In this document: positions 9,654 through 18,427 of the stretch, in pieces | How the letters are laid out: every line of letters starts with the position of its first letter | How positions within the stretch are numbered: the first letter of the stretch is position 1 | Assembly: GCA_947503935.1 (NCBI GenBank) | Contig: CANNFR010000003.1 | Span: forward strand, 348,336-412,335 | Direction: 5' to 3' | Origin: an uncultured Paracoccaceae bacterium | GTDB lineage: Bacteria; Pseudomonadota; Alphaproteobacteria; Rhodobacterales; Rhodobacteraceae | Length of the DNA stretch: 64,000 bases | Notes under the pieces: generated by a model | The model's input: only the letters and a program-made list of their open reading frames with translations | What the model was told of the DNA's origin: nothing | Databases searched by the model: none | Program-made: the position numbers and the translations under genes

Positions 9654-9988
9654 ATGTGGTCTGTCCAATTTCCGAAGTTCCGTGCCGCGCGATTTCGCAT
9701 CGCCGCCGCCCGGACTTGTCCGTGTTGTTCAGTCACGCAGGCGCGCGCCGAATGCGCGCGATCACGGCCGATGCTTCGGTCCGTTATCCGCCCGGAGGCG
9801 GGGGTTGGGAATGCGCATCGCTGCAGCGTTGCTATGTGCAAATGCAGGTAGGAAATCCCCCAACGGGCGATGCCAAGGCACCAGCCTGCGGTCTATGCTG
9901 CCCCGCGCAAGATGTGGGGCTATCAGGGCGACCGCACGCAACCGGCGGTCACGCCGCAAGGCACGTCAATGGGGAAGGCGAGACAGCG
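9654..9988. other. 335-bp intergenic region between divergent genes
   Basis: This stretch separates the autotransporter (minus strand) from a small membrane protein (plus strand) and must hold both promoters. I see no convincing protein or RNA gene and no clear operator. Confidence 0.4.
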
Positions 9989-10351
9989 ATGATTATTTCG
10001 ATCCCGGGGATTTTGTTGCTCCTGACGCTGATTGTACTGCTATATGTCTGGCCCGCATCCGCGCGGCCGGGCCGACCGCTTGCGGCAGCGATGACCGTTG
10101 CGGTCATCACGCTCGTGTTGTTCTGGCTCTCGGCCTATGTCGGCCCGATTGCCATGGAAGACCCACGCGGGTTGAGCGCGGCCATCGACCTTGCGTTTCG
10201 AGGGGTCGCCACGGGCTATGTGATCATGGCTGGCGCGGCACAAGGCGTTCGACGCTGGGCGCAGTCCAATAACGTGACCGCTTATCGCCACTGGGTTGTC
10301 GTGCTGCTTGGCGGGTTGATCGCGCCCGTGCTGATCGTGCCGTTTTTCTGA
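9989..10351 (+). CDS. Small integral membrane protein, paralogue of the protein at 12636-13034
   Basis: This 120-residue protein begins MIISIPGILLLLTLIVLLYVWPASAR and has three or four hydrophobic segments. ATG at 9989 follows GGGGAAGG. It shares YVWPA(S/T)AR, a (Q)xVRRW segment and YRHWxVVLL with the protein at 12636-13034 in the same order, so the two are paralogues. I do not recognise a named family. The gene converges on the helical-repeat gene with only 15 bases between stop codons. The membrane location is clear; the function is unknown. Confidence 0.75.
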   Translation: MIISIPGILLLLTLIVLLYVWPASARPGRPLAAAMTVAVITLVLFWLSAYVGPIAMEDPRGLSAAIDLAFRGVATGYVIMAGAAQGVRRWAQSNNVTAYRHWVVVLLGGLIAPVLIVPFF

Positions 10352-10366
10352 CCGTGCGATCCGCCC

Positions 10367-12292
10367 CTAGATGTCCAGCGATTGCCTCAGAGCGGACAGC
10401 ATGATCATGCGCTTCTGGGTTTGCCGGGCCACCGGATCCGTGATCGCGTTTCCCGCTTCCATCGCCACCGCGGGGCCCGCGAAGCCGCTGAGCGCGGTCA
10501 CCAACGTCTCCAGCAAGGCATCGCGCATCTGGGGATCAACGACATCGCGCGCGATGCGCAGCGTATCGTCGAAGCGTTTGGCATAGACCAGCTGCATCAT
10601 CAGGTGGCGCGTAATCTGGGACAGGCTTACCGGATCTTCGATCTGCGTGACGCTGTCCGTGGCGATCTTGAGATAGGTGGCGTACTCGTCCTCGGTGCCC
10701 GACTGCGCGGCATATCCCAGGTTCACGATGCGCCCGTGCACTTGCAGATTTGGATCATCCAGAAATCGCAGGCGGGTCTCGGCAATGGCGTAGCGCCCCT
10801 GGCTTGAGTCCAGTTCGGCCAGGCGGCTGATCGTGTAGGCATTGAGAGGGACCCATTCAGGGCCCTCGGCAAGCGCAAGCACTTGCGCCGTGGCGATTTC
10901 GCCGAACGCCTCGTATTGGGTGCCGTCGACTGCACGGGCCAGCCTGATCAGACCCTGCGCCTGTTCATCCGCGTCCTCATGAGCCGCCATGATCGCAATG
11001 GCTTCGTCATATTGGCGGGTGTTGATCAGACTGTGTGCAATGTTGGAGATATCCTCCTCCCGTCTGTCCGCGTCGCGCACCCGCCCAAGGGTTTCAACCG
11101 CCCAGCCGTCATTCCCGGACATGGCCATGGCCTGGGCAAGGCGCGCGAGGCTGTTGTCGAAACGCTCGGCAATCTCCTCCCCTTCGCTCGGGCCGGCCTC
11201 CAGCGTGGTCATTGCTTCCTGCAGAAGGGCGCGGAAATCGAAGTCGATCTGAAGGGAAAGTGCGATCTGTGCGAGCGTGACATAGGCGTCCACCTGATCG
11301 AACCGATAGGTGCTGACATCGGCGATTGCGGCGATGGCAAGGTCGTCTCGGCTGGCTTTGAGCGCGTCCTCGGCGAGAAAACCGAACGCGTAATAGCGCT
11401 GGTCCGGATCGGGCAGACTGGCCAGGTCGCCGCGCGCGGCGGCAAAGGCCTGTTCTGCCGCCTCTGTGTCGCCGATGCGGGCCAGCGCCTCGCCCATGCG
11501 TGCGCCGGTCATCACCCGCCATGTGGGATTTTCGATCTGCCCCAGTAAGGTACGGGCCACGTCAATCTGGCCCATCTCGATGCGGTCGGATGCCATCCGG
11601 TGCAGCAACGAGCCGCGTCTGGATGCGTCATCAGGGATGTTGTCGGCAACCAACTGCAGGGCTTCATCGATCTGCCCCCGGTCCATCAGGGCGAGCGCCA
11701 ACTTGTCCAGCCCGACGAACGCCAGCGGTGCGCCGGTCCGGATCCCCGTGGCCAGGTCGGAAAGGGCGCGGTCGACCGCATCATGGTCTACCAAGTTCGC
11801 GATGTGATGGGCGAAAGCGCGATCATAGGTTTCGTCGTCCGCGATCATGTCGACAAGGTGCAGGCCGCGATTCAGACTCTCCGCGCCCAGAACGGTCATG
11901 ACATCCAGGATCGCAGCATCGCGGATTCCGGGCTGCGTTGGCGGATCTTGCAGGCGGTTCAGCACCTCTTCGGCCGCGTCGAAAAGACCGCCCTCGGCCA
12001 GTGCTCCGGCCAGTTGTAGCTGGGCCCAGGCGCGCTGACGCGGATCGGATATCGCGCCTTCGATGACCCGAAGTTCGTCGGTTATGATTTCCGCACAAAC
12101 CGCGTCCGGCGCGGCCAGACAGACTTCAAGGCTGGTCTGGGACAAGGCGCGGTCCGACGATGCCAGAACGGCACAGAGACCCGCAGCAAGAACGAGGGCC
12201 GCAGATCCGCATCGGCGCAGTCCTGACAGCGGTAACAGGCCGAAACCCCGATACCCGAGGGGTGCAAGATCTGATCGGTGGGCTTTGCACAT
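10367..12292 (-). CDS. Secreted alpha-helical (TPR-like) repeat protein
   Basis: This 641-residue protein has an N-terminal signal segment (GSAALVLAAGLCAVLASSDRALSQ, in two parts around residues 25-48) and then almost entirely paired amphipathic helices with TPR/Sel1-like character, for example RAWAQLQLAGALAEGGLFD and RMGEALARIGDTEAAEQAFA. It is likely a periplasmic scaffold. ATG at 12292 follows GAAGGACGAAGG; the frame stays open further upstream, but that part is Arg/Pro/Ser-rich and unlike protein. It sits between the two paralogous membrane-protein genes, which suggests a shared role. Catalytic motifs are absent. Confidence 0.8.
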   Translation of the reverse strand: MCKAHRSDLAPLGYRGFGLLPLSGLRRCGSAALVLAAGLCAVLASSDRALSQTSLEVCLAAPDAVCAEIITDELRVIEGAISDPRQRAWAQLQLAGALAEGGLFDAAEEVLNRLQDPPTQPGIRDAAILDVMTVLGAESLNRGLHLVDMIADDETYDRAFAHHIANLVDHDAVDRALSDLATGIRTGAPLAFVGLDKLALALMDRGQIDEALQLVADNIPDDASRRGSLLHRMASDRIEMGQIDVARTLLGQIENPTWRVMTGARMGEALARIGDTEAAEQAFAAARGDLASLPDPDQRYYAFGFLAEDALKASRDDLAIAAIADVSTYRFDQVDAYVTLAQIALSLQIDFDFRALLQEAMTTLEAGPSEGEEIAERFDNSLARLAQAMAMSGNDGWAVETLGRVRDADRREEDISNIAHSLINTRQYDEAIAIMAAHEDADEQAQGLIRLARAVDGTQYEAFGEIATAQVLALAEGPEWVPLNAYTISRLAELDSSQGRYAIAETRLRFLDDPNLQVHGRIVNLGYAAQSGTEDEYATYLKIATDSVTQIEDPVSLSQITRHLMMQLVYAKRFDDTLRIARDVVDPQMRDALLETLVTALSGFAGPAVAMEAGNAITDPVARQTQKRMIMLSALRQSLDI

Positions 12293-12635
12293 CAAGAAAC
12301 CTTCGTCCTTCTGGAAGACATGCCGCCGCCCGGCGCGATTTGGGCAGGGGCCGTTGAGCACCAAATTTTTTCTAGCGCCGACTTCGATGGGGCAGAACCC
12401 GCACGAACGCATGGGGGATGTGCGCCCGTCCTCAACCGAGCGACGGCCTCCCGGGAAGACCGACAAAGGGATGGATAGGCGCGCCCGGCCTTCTCGGCCC
12501 GCGCCACCGCACCTTGCAATGGCGATGCCCTGTCGATTGACCGGAGGCGCCGATGCGAGGCCGCATTCGCCGGGCTTGACAAGGCCCCGGCACCAGCGGC
12601 CGATCGCAAGCGCACGACCTTCGGCATGAGCACCT
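12293..12635. other. 343-bp intergenic region
   Basis: No open frame here looks coding on either strand. It holds the upstream region of the helical-repeat gene and the downstream region of the second small membrane protein. I see no clear hairpin terminator. Confidence 0.4.
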
Positions 12636-13034
12636 TCAGAGACCATCGAACGGCCAGACAAATGGCAGGACCAGGATTGGCGGCGCAAAGGCCATGAGCA
12701 GTACGACACGCCAGTGCCTGTATCCGGTTTGGCCGGACGACATCTTCCACCGGCGGACCCATTGCAGCGCACAGGCAAGACCAAGATATGCGGTTGCGGT
12801 CCAACGCGAGAAGAATTCGACATCCCCTGAAAGTCCGGGCAGCGGGTCCGTGCCATTGAAGCCGGCGGGTGCAGCGACCCAGTACGAGGCCACGAAAAAC
12901 AAAGCGATAGAGAAGGCCAACAGGAATGGGCCCCAAAGGCGTGCCGTGGCCGGCCAGACGTAAATCAGCAGGAAGAGAATGCTGGCGACGAGAATTCCGA
13001 TATACAGATATCCCAATGGGTCGGAACCCGCCAT
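12636..13034 (-). CDS. Small integral membrane protein, paralogue of the protein at 9989-10351
   Basis: This 132-residue protein has about four hydrophobic segments (GILVASILFLLIYVWPATAR near the N-terminus, a basic QWVRRWK loop, then YRHWRVVLLMAF). ATG at 13034 follows GAGGAAGGT at good spacing. The frame remains open for 97 codons upstream with fairly protein-like composition, so a longer form cannot be excluded. It matches the protein at 9989-10351 in motif order and length. It is upstream of, and codirectional with, the helical-repeat gene. Confidence 0.75.
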   Translation of the reverse strand: MAGSDPLGYLYIGILVASILFLLIYVWPATARLWGPFLLAFSIALFFVASYWVAAPAGFNGTDPLPGLSGDVEFFSRWTATAYLGLACALQWVRRWKMSSGQTGYRHWRVVLLMAFAPPILVLPFVWPFDGL

Positions 13035-13414
13035 TGAACCTTCCTCAAATTCACGAACCGCACCCAGCTCAGCGTCCGGCGAGGTGGCTTTCGTGTTCCA
13101 ATTCACGCCCACGCCGCCGTTTCGAACCAGAGCCTGCCAGGCCCGAATTCGCGCAGTGTGAGCTGGATCGTAGCTATTCCATGCGCCGTCTGACCAGAAC
13201 CCGCGCCACGACACTGGCGCTGTGCATCCATGCATGACCGTGACGGTTGAGATCGTCGCCGCGATGTGCCCCAATCCCATCAAGCAAAAGGCCCGGTTCC
13301 GCCGGCAAGAGGTCACGGCCCGCAATTTGGTCGGGGAGAGACCAAAAGCCGGTGGGTCGAGCGGTTCTGAACGTGGTCCGGCAGCGTGTCATACTGATCG
13401 TGGAAAAAGTTGAA
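13035..13414. other. 380-bp region between divergent small genes
   Basis: The minus strand carries an open frame continuous with the membrane-protein gene, which may be an N-terminal extension or chance. Otherwise this is the shared upstream region of the genes at 13034 (minus) and 13415 (plus). No repeat or RNA gene is evident. Confidence 0.35.
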
Positions 13415-13753
13415 ATGGCGCTCGCGCGAAAGAGTTTGATTGGAATCCTGATGATCGCGGGCACGATTGCACTCGCAAGAAGCAACCTGTTCGCGAACAC
13501 CTATCTTCTTCTCACGGAATCCAGTTTCTACATACCCGCTGAAAGCAGCATTCTGAGTTTTCAGGTTCTTCAGCAGAACTCCGGGTCAGGCGACTGGTGG
13601 CTCTATGGCGTTGACGGAACGTATTACTACGCCCAATCCGATGGGGACCCGCGCGGATATCATCTTGTGGAAAAAAGCGGTCTGCCAGCAGACTTTGAGC
13701 CGCTCGATCACACAACTTGGACCGGCAAACAGAACAGTGTGGCGTCACACTAG
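13415..13753 (+). CDS. Hypothetical protein with N-terminal membrane anchor
   Basis: This 112-residue protein has one N-terminal hydrophobic segment (about residues 6-24, IGILMIAGTIALA) followed by a soluble part rich in aromatic residues (GDWWLYGVDGTYYYA). It is probably exported or membrane-anchored with the C-terminal part in the periplasm. I do not recognise a family. ATG at 13415 is preceded only by a weak GGAAAAAG site. It lies 17 bases before the next secreted-protein gene, so the two probably form one transcript. Confidence 0.55.
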   Translation: MALARKSLIGILMIAGTIALARSNLFANTYLLLTESSFYIPAESSILSFQVLQQNSGSGDWWLYGVDGTYYYAQSDGDPRGYHLVEKSGLPADFEPLDHTTWTGKQNSVASH

Positions 13754-13770
13754 CAATGGAGAACACAGCG

Positions 13771-14160
13771 ATGTATCGGACACCCCTTTTTGCCCTACTG
13801 GTCGCCGTCGCGGCCGGGCCTGCAAACGCGACCGGTGAGGTATATTGCGAAGCGCCGGGGGCATCAGAGGTTGTCTTTTACTACGGGTTTGGCAGCGTTC
13901 CGGGGATTGCGATCGTGAATGCCACCATTCGCGCCGATGGAAAGCACTGGAGCCTCGTCGAAGCGGAAGGCGCCATCCCGATGACCCTGACGCAAGCCTC
14001 GCTTGACAACATGCGCACCATCATCGACTTCGCCGATCCGAATGTGGAACGCATTATCGCCTCGGTGCGTCTTCTCTCGGCGGTGGAGGGCGAGGACAGC
14101 GTAACGGTCGGCACGCTGCGCATTCCGGGGACGGGCGTGTTCCCGTTGCTGTGCGACTGA
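13771..14160 (+). CDS. Small secreted protein, unknown function
   Basis: This 129-residue protein has a clear signal peptide (MYRTPLFALLVAVAAGPANA, cleavage about residue 20). The mature part carries two cysteines, one near each end (VYCEAPG and the C-terminal LLCD), which could form a disulphide. ATG at 13771 follows GGAGA at 8 bases; an ATG 15 bases upstream is the alternative. It is probably co-transcribed with the gene at 13415-13753 and converges with the globin gene. No family recognised. Confidence 0.7.
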   Translation: MYRTPLFALLVAVAAGPANATGEVYCEAPGASEVVFYYGFGSVPGIAIVNATIRADGKHWSLVEAEGAIPMTLTQASLDNMRTIIDFADPNVERIIASVRLLSAVEGEDSVTVGTLRIPGTGVFPLLCD

Positions 14161-14190
14161 GCACCGGCCGGACCCTTTGGTGCCGTCCGA

Positions 14191-14625
14191 TCAGACCGCG
14201 ATGCTGTTCTCTTCGGGATAAGCCGCCGCGATCATGATCCGGGACATTTCCGAATATGCCTTTCGCCAGGTTGCGTAGTATTCCTGTGAGAAGTTCGTAC
14301 CGAACACCTGCTCGATTGTCCGCATCAACGCCTCACCCACCTTGGGATAATGCTCCTCGAGGACACCATATTCGATATGCCGCAACGCCAGGTCTTCGAT
14401 CATATTTCGGCAGGCTTCGGTATCATCCAGCAGGGCCACGATGGCGGAAAGCTCCAGCATGGTTTTTTGCGTTTGTCCGGCAATGTCCGGTCCGAACATC
14501 GACCGCAGGTTGGGCGACAGCGCAAACAGATTTGCGTAGAACAGTTCTGCCATGGCCTCGCGCTCGTCATCGAACCTCATGAGGCTTGCTCGCAGGATCG
14601 TCTTCTCGGCGTCGGAGAGTTGCAT
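14191..14625 (-). CDS. Single-domain bacterial globin (Vitreoscilla haemoglobin-like)
   Basis: This 144-residue cytosolic haem protein keeps the key globin positions. Tyr30 is at B10, Phe44 at CD1, Gln53 at E7 and the proximal His83 at F8 (LALRHIEYGV). These match the layout of Vitreoscilla haemoglobin and of flavohaemoglobin globin domains. There is no reductase domain, so it needs an external electron donor. Likely roles are oxygen binding or nitric oxide chemistry. It lies 44 bases downstream of a LysR-type regulator on the same strand, which suggests co-transcription. Confidence 0.88.
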   Translation of the reverse strand: MQLSDAEKTILRASLMRFDDEREAMAELFYANLFALSPNLRSMFGPDIAGQTQKTMLELSAIVALLDDTEACRNMIEDLALRHIEYGVLEEHYPKVGEALMRTIEQVFGTNFSQEYYATWRKAYSEMSRIMIAAAYPEENSIAV

Positions 14626-14669
14626 TTTTCCTCTTTTCCTCAGGTTTCAGGTTTGCTCCAGATCTGTCG

Positions 14670-15530
14670 TCAGGGCGTGAACAAGTCGCTGAATGACTCT
14701 CTCAACCATTTCGCGACGATCTGCACCCTCGGCGAATTCAACGAATCCGGGTGCAGATGCATGTAAAGCTGCCGGTCCACTTGTTCGGATGGGGCCGAGA
14801 CCCTGATCAGCCGGGGATCGCGTTCCGCAAGGCACATCGGCAAAAGCCCCAGCCCCAGCCCGTTTGCGACGGCCGTCAGCAGAGTGCCGGCGTCCACCGC
14901 ACGCATGCGAACACGAGCAGTCCCGCGGGTTCTCAGAGCCGGGAACTGGCTGGCCGAATTCGCCGGGTTGTCCTCGTCGTGAAAGGACACCCAAACGTCA
15001 GGATCGGCATTGCTGGCCTTGTAAACCGCAAAGGGAACCACACCCAGCTTTACCTGAAACGAGCGGTCGAGAGGGGCTGTTTCAAACCAGAGCCCGAGGC
15101 TTGGGTGACGATGCCACAGGCTGGCCCCCGGACGCCCGGAGATCAGATTGATCTCCAGCTCAGGTTGCTGCCGCAGAAGATCGGAAAGCCCACCGGTGAC
15201 CAATCTGTCCAGCGTCCACTGGTTTCCAAGCACCCGCAAAACGCCGCCGGGCCGCTTCTCAGCGATCCGGACCTCGTCGACGATTGCCCCGGCCTGCCGT
15301 TCCATCTCGCCCGATCGCGCAATGAGAATCCTGCCAGCGCCGGTCGGCAGAACGCCCTTTTTGGACCTCTTGAAAAGCGTCGTCTCAAGGTAGGCTTCGA
15401 GCGCGGTCAGGCGTCGACCGACGGTCGACTGATCTATCTCCAGCAGCCTCGCAGCCCCGCTCAGCGAACCGGTACGCGCGATGGCGAGGGTCAGTTTGAT
15501 GTCGTCCCAGTCGAAATCCCGTTCGGTCAC
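14670..15530 (-). CDS. LysR-type transcriptional regulator
   Basis: This 286-residue protein has an N-terminal winged helix-turn-helix (about residues 8-66, with GSLSGAARLLEIDQSTVGRR) and a type 2 periplasmic-binding-like effector domain after residue 90. The DWDDIKLTLAIARTGS start is typical of a common alphaproteobacterial LysR subgroup. The globin gene follows 44 bases downstream. LysR regulators usually act on a divergent target, yet no gene diverges closely here. The effector is unknown. Confidence 0.9.
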   Translation of the reverse strand: MTERDFDWDDIKLTLAIARTGSLSGAARLLEIDQSTVGRRLTALEAYLETTLFKRSKKGVLPTGAGRILIARSGEMERQAGAIVDEVRIAEKRPGGVLRVLGNQWTLDRLVTGGLSDLLRQQPELEINLISGRPGASLWHRHPSLGLWFETAPLDRSFQVKLGVVPFAVYKASNADPDVWVSFHDEDNPANSASQFPALRTRGTARVRMRAVDAGTLLTAVANGLGLGLLPMCLAERDPRLIRVSAPSEQVDRQLYMHLHPDSLNSPRVQIVAKWLRESFSDLFTP

Positions 15531-15945
15531 GCCACCTCACCCCGGGCGAAGACTTCTGTCGCAGAAGATCGGGCCAAGTGGCTGTTCTGGCCGCGATGAT
15601 CGTGCAGGATCGGGGGGATGACATGCGAGGCAGGCCTCTTAAGGCGCCGGCCGGCCGCCCCAAGCCGGACCGGGCCTCGCCGGTCGTCATTCGATACGGC
15701 GTCGGAGCCGATGAGGCGCCGCGCGCCGGTCAAACGGCACTCCGTGTCGTCAAAGCCACAAGGTAACGCGTGGATTCTCATCGCAAGGCCCTCATCCTTC
15801 CAATGCTTCCCTTCATTGTCCGGCGCGACTTTGCGAAGCACCGGACCCCGACCCCACTTCAACTACCGCAGGTGAAGATGTCGGCTTAAGGTAACCTTAA
15901 GCATCGCGGATGATGTCATGAGATAGATCAAGGGAAGTGCCTGGA
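15531..15945. other. 415-bp intergenic region upstream of the two-component operon
   Basis: This divergent region lies between the LysR gene and the response regulator gene. Open frames across it are Arg/Pro-rich and not convincing. Its one clear element is the palindromic CTTAAG repeat at 15885-15901, described separately. Confidence 0.5.
15885..15901 (+). promoter_or_regulatory. QseB/PmrA-type response-regulator box
   Basis: The sequence CTTAAGGTAACCTTAAG is two CTTAAG hexamers separated by 5 bases. It is also an inverted repeat with one central base. It fits the YTTAAK-N5-YTTAAK consensus known for PmrA/QseB regulators. It lies 44 bases upstream of the response-regulator start, so autoregulation is the natural inference. 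Confidence 0.7.
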
Positions 15946-16611
15946 ATGCGTGTGCTCATAGTTGAAGATGATGTGATGCTCGGTGAGAGCATCGCTGTCG
16001 GGCTAAGGCTTTCGGGCTTCTCCAACGAGCTTGTGGGCACTCTCTCGGACGCGCGTCATGCCATCCAGTCCGACGCCTTCGATGCGGTGGTGCTTGACGT
16101 CATGCTTCCCGATGGCAGCGGCATGGATCTTGTGCGGGCCTTGCGCGGCCAGGGTTCCCGCCTTCCGATCCTTCTTCTGACGGCGCGGGATCGTCCTGAT
16201 GATCGGGTCCAGGGCTTGGACATCGGGGCCGACGACTATCTTGGCAAGCCCTTCGACCTTCACGAGGTCGCGGCACGCCTTCGTGCCATCATCCGGCGTT
16301 CCGATGGGCGTGCTACCCCTTGCCTGACCTGGAATGGCTTCTCACTCGACCCGGCGCGGATGCAAGGCCGGCTCGGAAGTCGTGAGATCCAGCTCACGCG
16401 CAGGGAGTTCGCGATCCTGCATGCGCTGATGGAACATCCGGGGTCAGTGTTGAGTCGGGCGTCGCTCGAGGTGCGTGTCTATGGCTGGAACGAGGACGTC
16501 GAGAGCAACGCTATCGAGGTGCATGTTCACAACCTCCGTTCCAAGATCGGCGCCGGATACATCGCAACGGTTCGCGGGCTTGGCTACCGGCTTTCAGGAG
16601 ATGCGGAATGA
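15946..16611 (+). CDS. OmpR-family response regulator (QseB/PmrA/TctD-like)
   Basis: This 221-residue protein has a receiver domain with acidic pocket EDD (residues 7-9), phosphoacceptor Asp51 (VVLDVMLPDGSG) and the conserved Lys in GKPF. A C-terminal OmpR winged helix follows (about residues 125-218). I chose ATG at 15946 because it gives the standard MRVLIVEDD start; a GTG 9 bases upstream is in frame. Its stop overlaps the sensor kinase start by 4 bases. The CTTAAG-N5-CTTAAG box upstream supports the QseB/PmrA branch and feedback control. Confidence 0.92.
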   Translation: MRVLIVEDDVMLGESIAVGLRLSGFSNELVGTLSDARHAIQSDAFDAVVLDVMLPDGSGMDLVRALRGQGSRLPILLLTARDRPDDRVQGLDIGADDYLGKPFDLHEVAARLRAIIRRSDGRATPCLTWNGFSLDPARMQGRLGSREIQLTRREFAILHALMEHPGSVLSRASLEVRVYGWNEDVESNAIEVHVHNLRSKIGAGYIATVRGLGYRLSGDAE

Positions 16612-18011
16612 AATCCCTTCACTCCCGACTGGTGTTCGTCCTGCTTGGCGGAACCGCCATTCTCTGGGTCGTTGCGATGTTCTGGATCAAGCTGACCACA
16701 TTTTCCGAGATTGAACGGGTGCTGGATGATCGTCTGGTCGAAGCTGCCAACATGGTGGCGTCCCTAGCGGCACAGCCTGGGCTTGGCCAGGCGGACGGGT
16801 TAGGCCGGGCGGCCGAAGTCTTGCAGACCTCGCCGGCAGGTCCCGACCCGCACTATCTGCGACACCTCTCCTGCCAGATCTGGGCCATGGACGACACGAT
16901 CGTGGGAAGCACCGATCTTGCGCCATCACAGCCGCTTGGCAGCGACGCCCCCGGTTTCAGCGAGACGGTGATCGATGGCGAAAGGTGGCGGGTCTTTACT
17001 GTCGTCAATGCCGAGCAGGGGTTTCGCGTGATGGTTGGAGACCGTCTCGGCCTGCGCGACGAGTTGGTCGGCGGCCTTGCTCTGGCGATACTCTTTCCGG
17101 CGATCCTCATTCTCCCGGGCCTCGCTTTCTTGATCTGGATGACGATCAAGGGCGGGTTGAAGCCCCTGGAAAGGCTCGCCCGGGAACTGGAGCGCAGGCC
17201 CGCCTTGGATCTCGACCCGCTGTCAAATGCGGCTTCGATACGGGAGGTTGAGACGATCGTCTCCGCACTCAACGGCCTTTTCGCGCGCCTTCGCAGCACT
17301 CGTGATTCCGAGATCAGCTTCACGGCATTCGCGGCGCACGAACTCAAGACACCCCTCGCCGTATTGCGGGCGCAAGCGCAGATCGTTTCAATGGCCAGGG
17401 ATGATGCAACACGCGATCAGGCGCTCAAGGGCATCGAGGACGGGATCCATCGGACGGATCGTATCGTCCGACAGCTTCTCGACCTGAGCATGGCTGATAT
17501 GGTCGAAGTGGCGGAGCCTCTCGAGGTACCGATGTCGGTGGAAGACATTCTTGCGGCCCAACTGGCGGACCTCGAACCGCAACTTCAGGCGCAGGGCATC
17601 GCGGTCGCGTTGATGCCGGACGTGACCGCTTGGCCGCGACTGCGGGTCGGTGAAGCCTTGTTGTCTACTGCCGTGCGAAACCTCCTTGAAAACGCAGTTC
17701 ACGCCTCTCCGCCAGGGGGGCGGATAGAGGTATCCATGAAACAGGGGCCCGCAGGTTGGCGCCTCGACGTCACGGATCAGGGGCAAGGCATCCCCGACAA
17801 CGAAAAGGAAAGGGTCACCGAGCGGTTCTTCCGGGGCAGATCATCGGGTGCCGGTGGCACGGGTCTTGGCCTGTCAATCGTGACTGCCGCGATGGAGCGC
17901 ATGGAGGGCGAGTTGAGCCTTGCCGCCGCGCCGGATGGCGGCACATGTGCCAGTCTGCACCTTCCGCATCGGGTGTTCGTAACGGCGGGGTCTGACAGGG
18001 CTGCGGCTTGA
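16608..18011 (+). CDS. Sensor histidine kinase (QseC/TctE-like)
   Basis: This 467-residue inner-membrane kinase has two transmembrane segments (about residues 8-28 and 160-182) bounding a periplasmic sensor domain of the two-component-sensor N-terminal type. A HAMP-like linker is followed by the phosphoacceptor His in FAAHELKTPLAVLRAQ and an HATPase domain (N box LLENAVHASPPGG, G1 DQGQGIPDN, G2 GTGLGLSIV). The start overlaps the regulator stop (ATGA). QseC and TctE relatives sense small molecules or tricarboxylates; the ligand here is unknown. Confidence 0.92.
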   Translation: MKSLHSRLVFVLLGGTAILWVVAMFWIKLTTFSEIERVLDDRLVEAANMVASLAAQPGLGQADGLGRAAEVLQTSPAGPDPHYLRHLSCQIWAMDDTIVGSTDLAPSQPLGSDAPGFSETVIDGERWRVFTVVNAEQGFRVMVGDRLGLRDELVGGLALAILFPAILILPGLAFLIWMTIKGGLKPLERLARELERRPALDLDPLSNAASIREVETIVSALNGLFARLRSTRDSEISFTAFAAHELKTPLAVLRAQAQIVSMARDDATRDQALKGIEDGIHRTDRIVRQLLDLSMADMVEVAEPLEVPMSVEDILAAQLADLEPQLQAQGIAVALMPDVTAWPRLRVGEALLSTAVRNLLENAVHASPPGGRIEVSMKQGPAGWRLDVTDQGQGIPDNEKERVTERFFRGRSSGAGGTGLGLSIVTAAMERMEGELSLAAAPDGGTCASLHLPHRVFVTAGSDRAAA

Positions 18012-18427
18012 TGCGCAGACTGAAACGGGCTTTTGGCCAGACGAACCAGGTGTTTGCGAATGACCACGCAGAATCCCCGGAAACGTCGGCCTTGATCGTC
18101 TCGGGGTCACGGGTAACCGACGAGATGCTTCAAGTGCGATGGACGAACGAAGAACCCGAGAGTTTTCTGGCCCCGCGCTCAGCACGAACAGCCCGTCTCG
18201 TTAGCGTTCGCACGGAAACCGATCGGGGCGACGGCCAATGTCACGACAGGGATCCAAACGAAAAAGCGTCAGGTCCCTTGGGGGAATGCCCGAGATGCGG
18301 GCATGTGGAATGCGCAGGCGCATATCGGCACCGCAGAAATGCATGGCATCAGCCGTCGCGAAAGATGCGAAATTGCGATAGCCATCAAGACCTGGATTGG
18401 TTGCAGTCCTGATGTGAGGGGAGACCG
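18012..18427. other. 416-bp interval after the two-component genes; weak open frame only
   Basis: A plus-strand frame of 134 codons begins at the kinase stop (TTG/ATG near 18008-18011) and contains a CPRCGHVEC motif that could resemble a zinc knuckle. The rest is low-complexity Arg/Asp/Glu-rich text with no ribosome site of its own. I do not call it a gene with confidence; it may be a decayed reading frame. Confidence 0.3.

Noticed and set aside
14161..14190. GCACC/GGTGC hairpin between the secreted protein and the globin gene
   Set aside because: Only a 5-bp stem with a large loop and no T run; too weak to call a terminator.
18008..18412. 134-codon frame after the sensor kinase with a CPRCGHVEC motif
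   Set aside because: No ribosome site, low-complexity remainder and no matching family; kept only as an unassigned interval.
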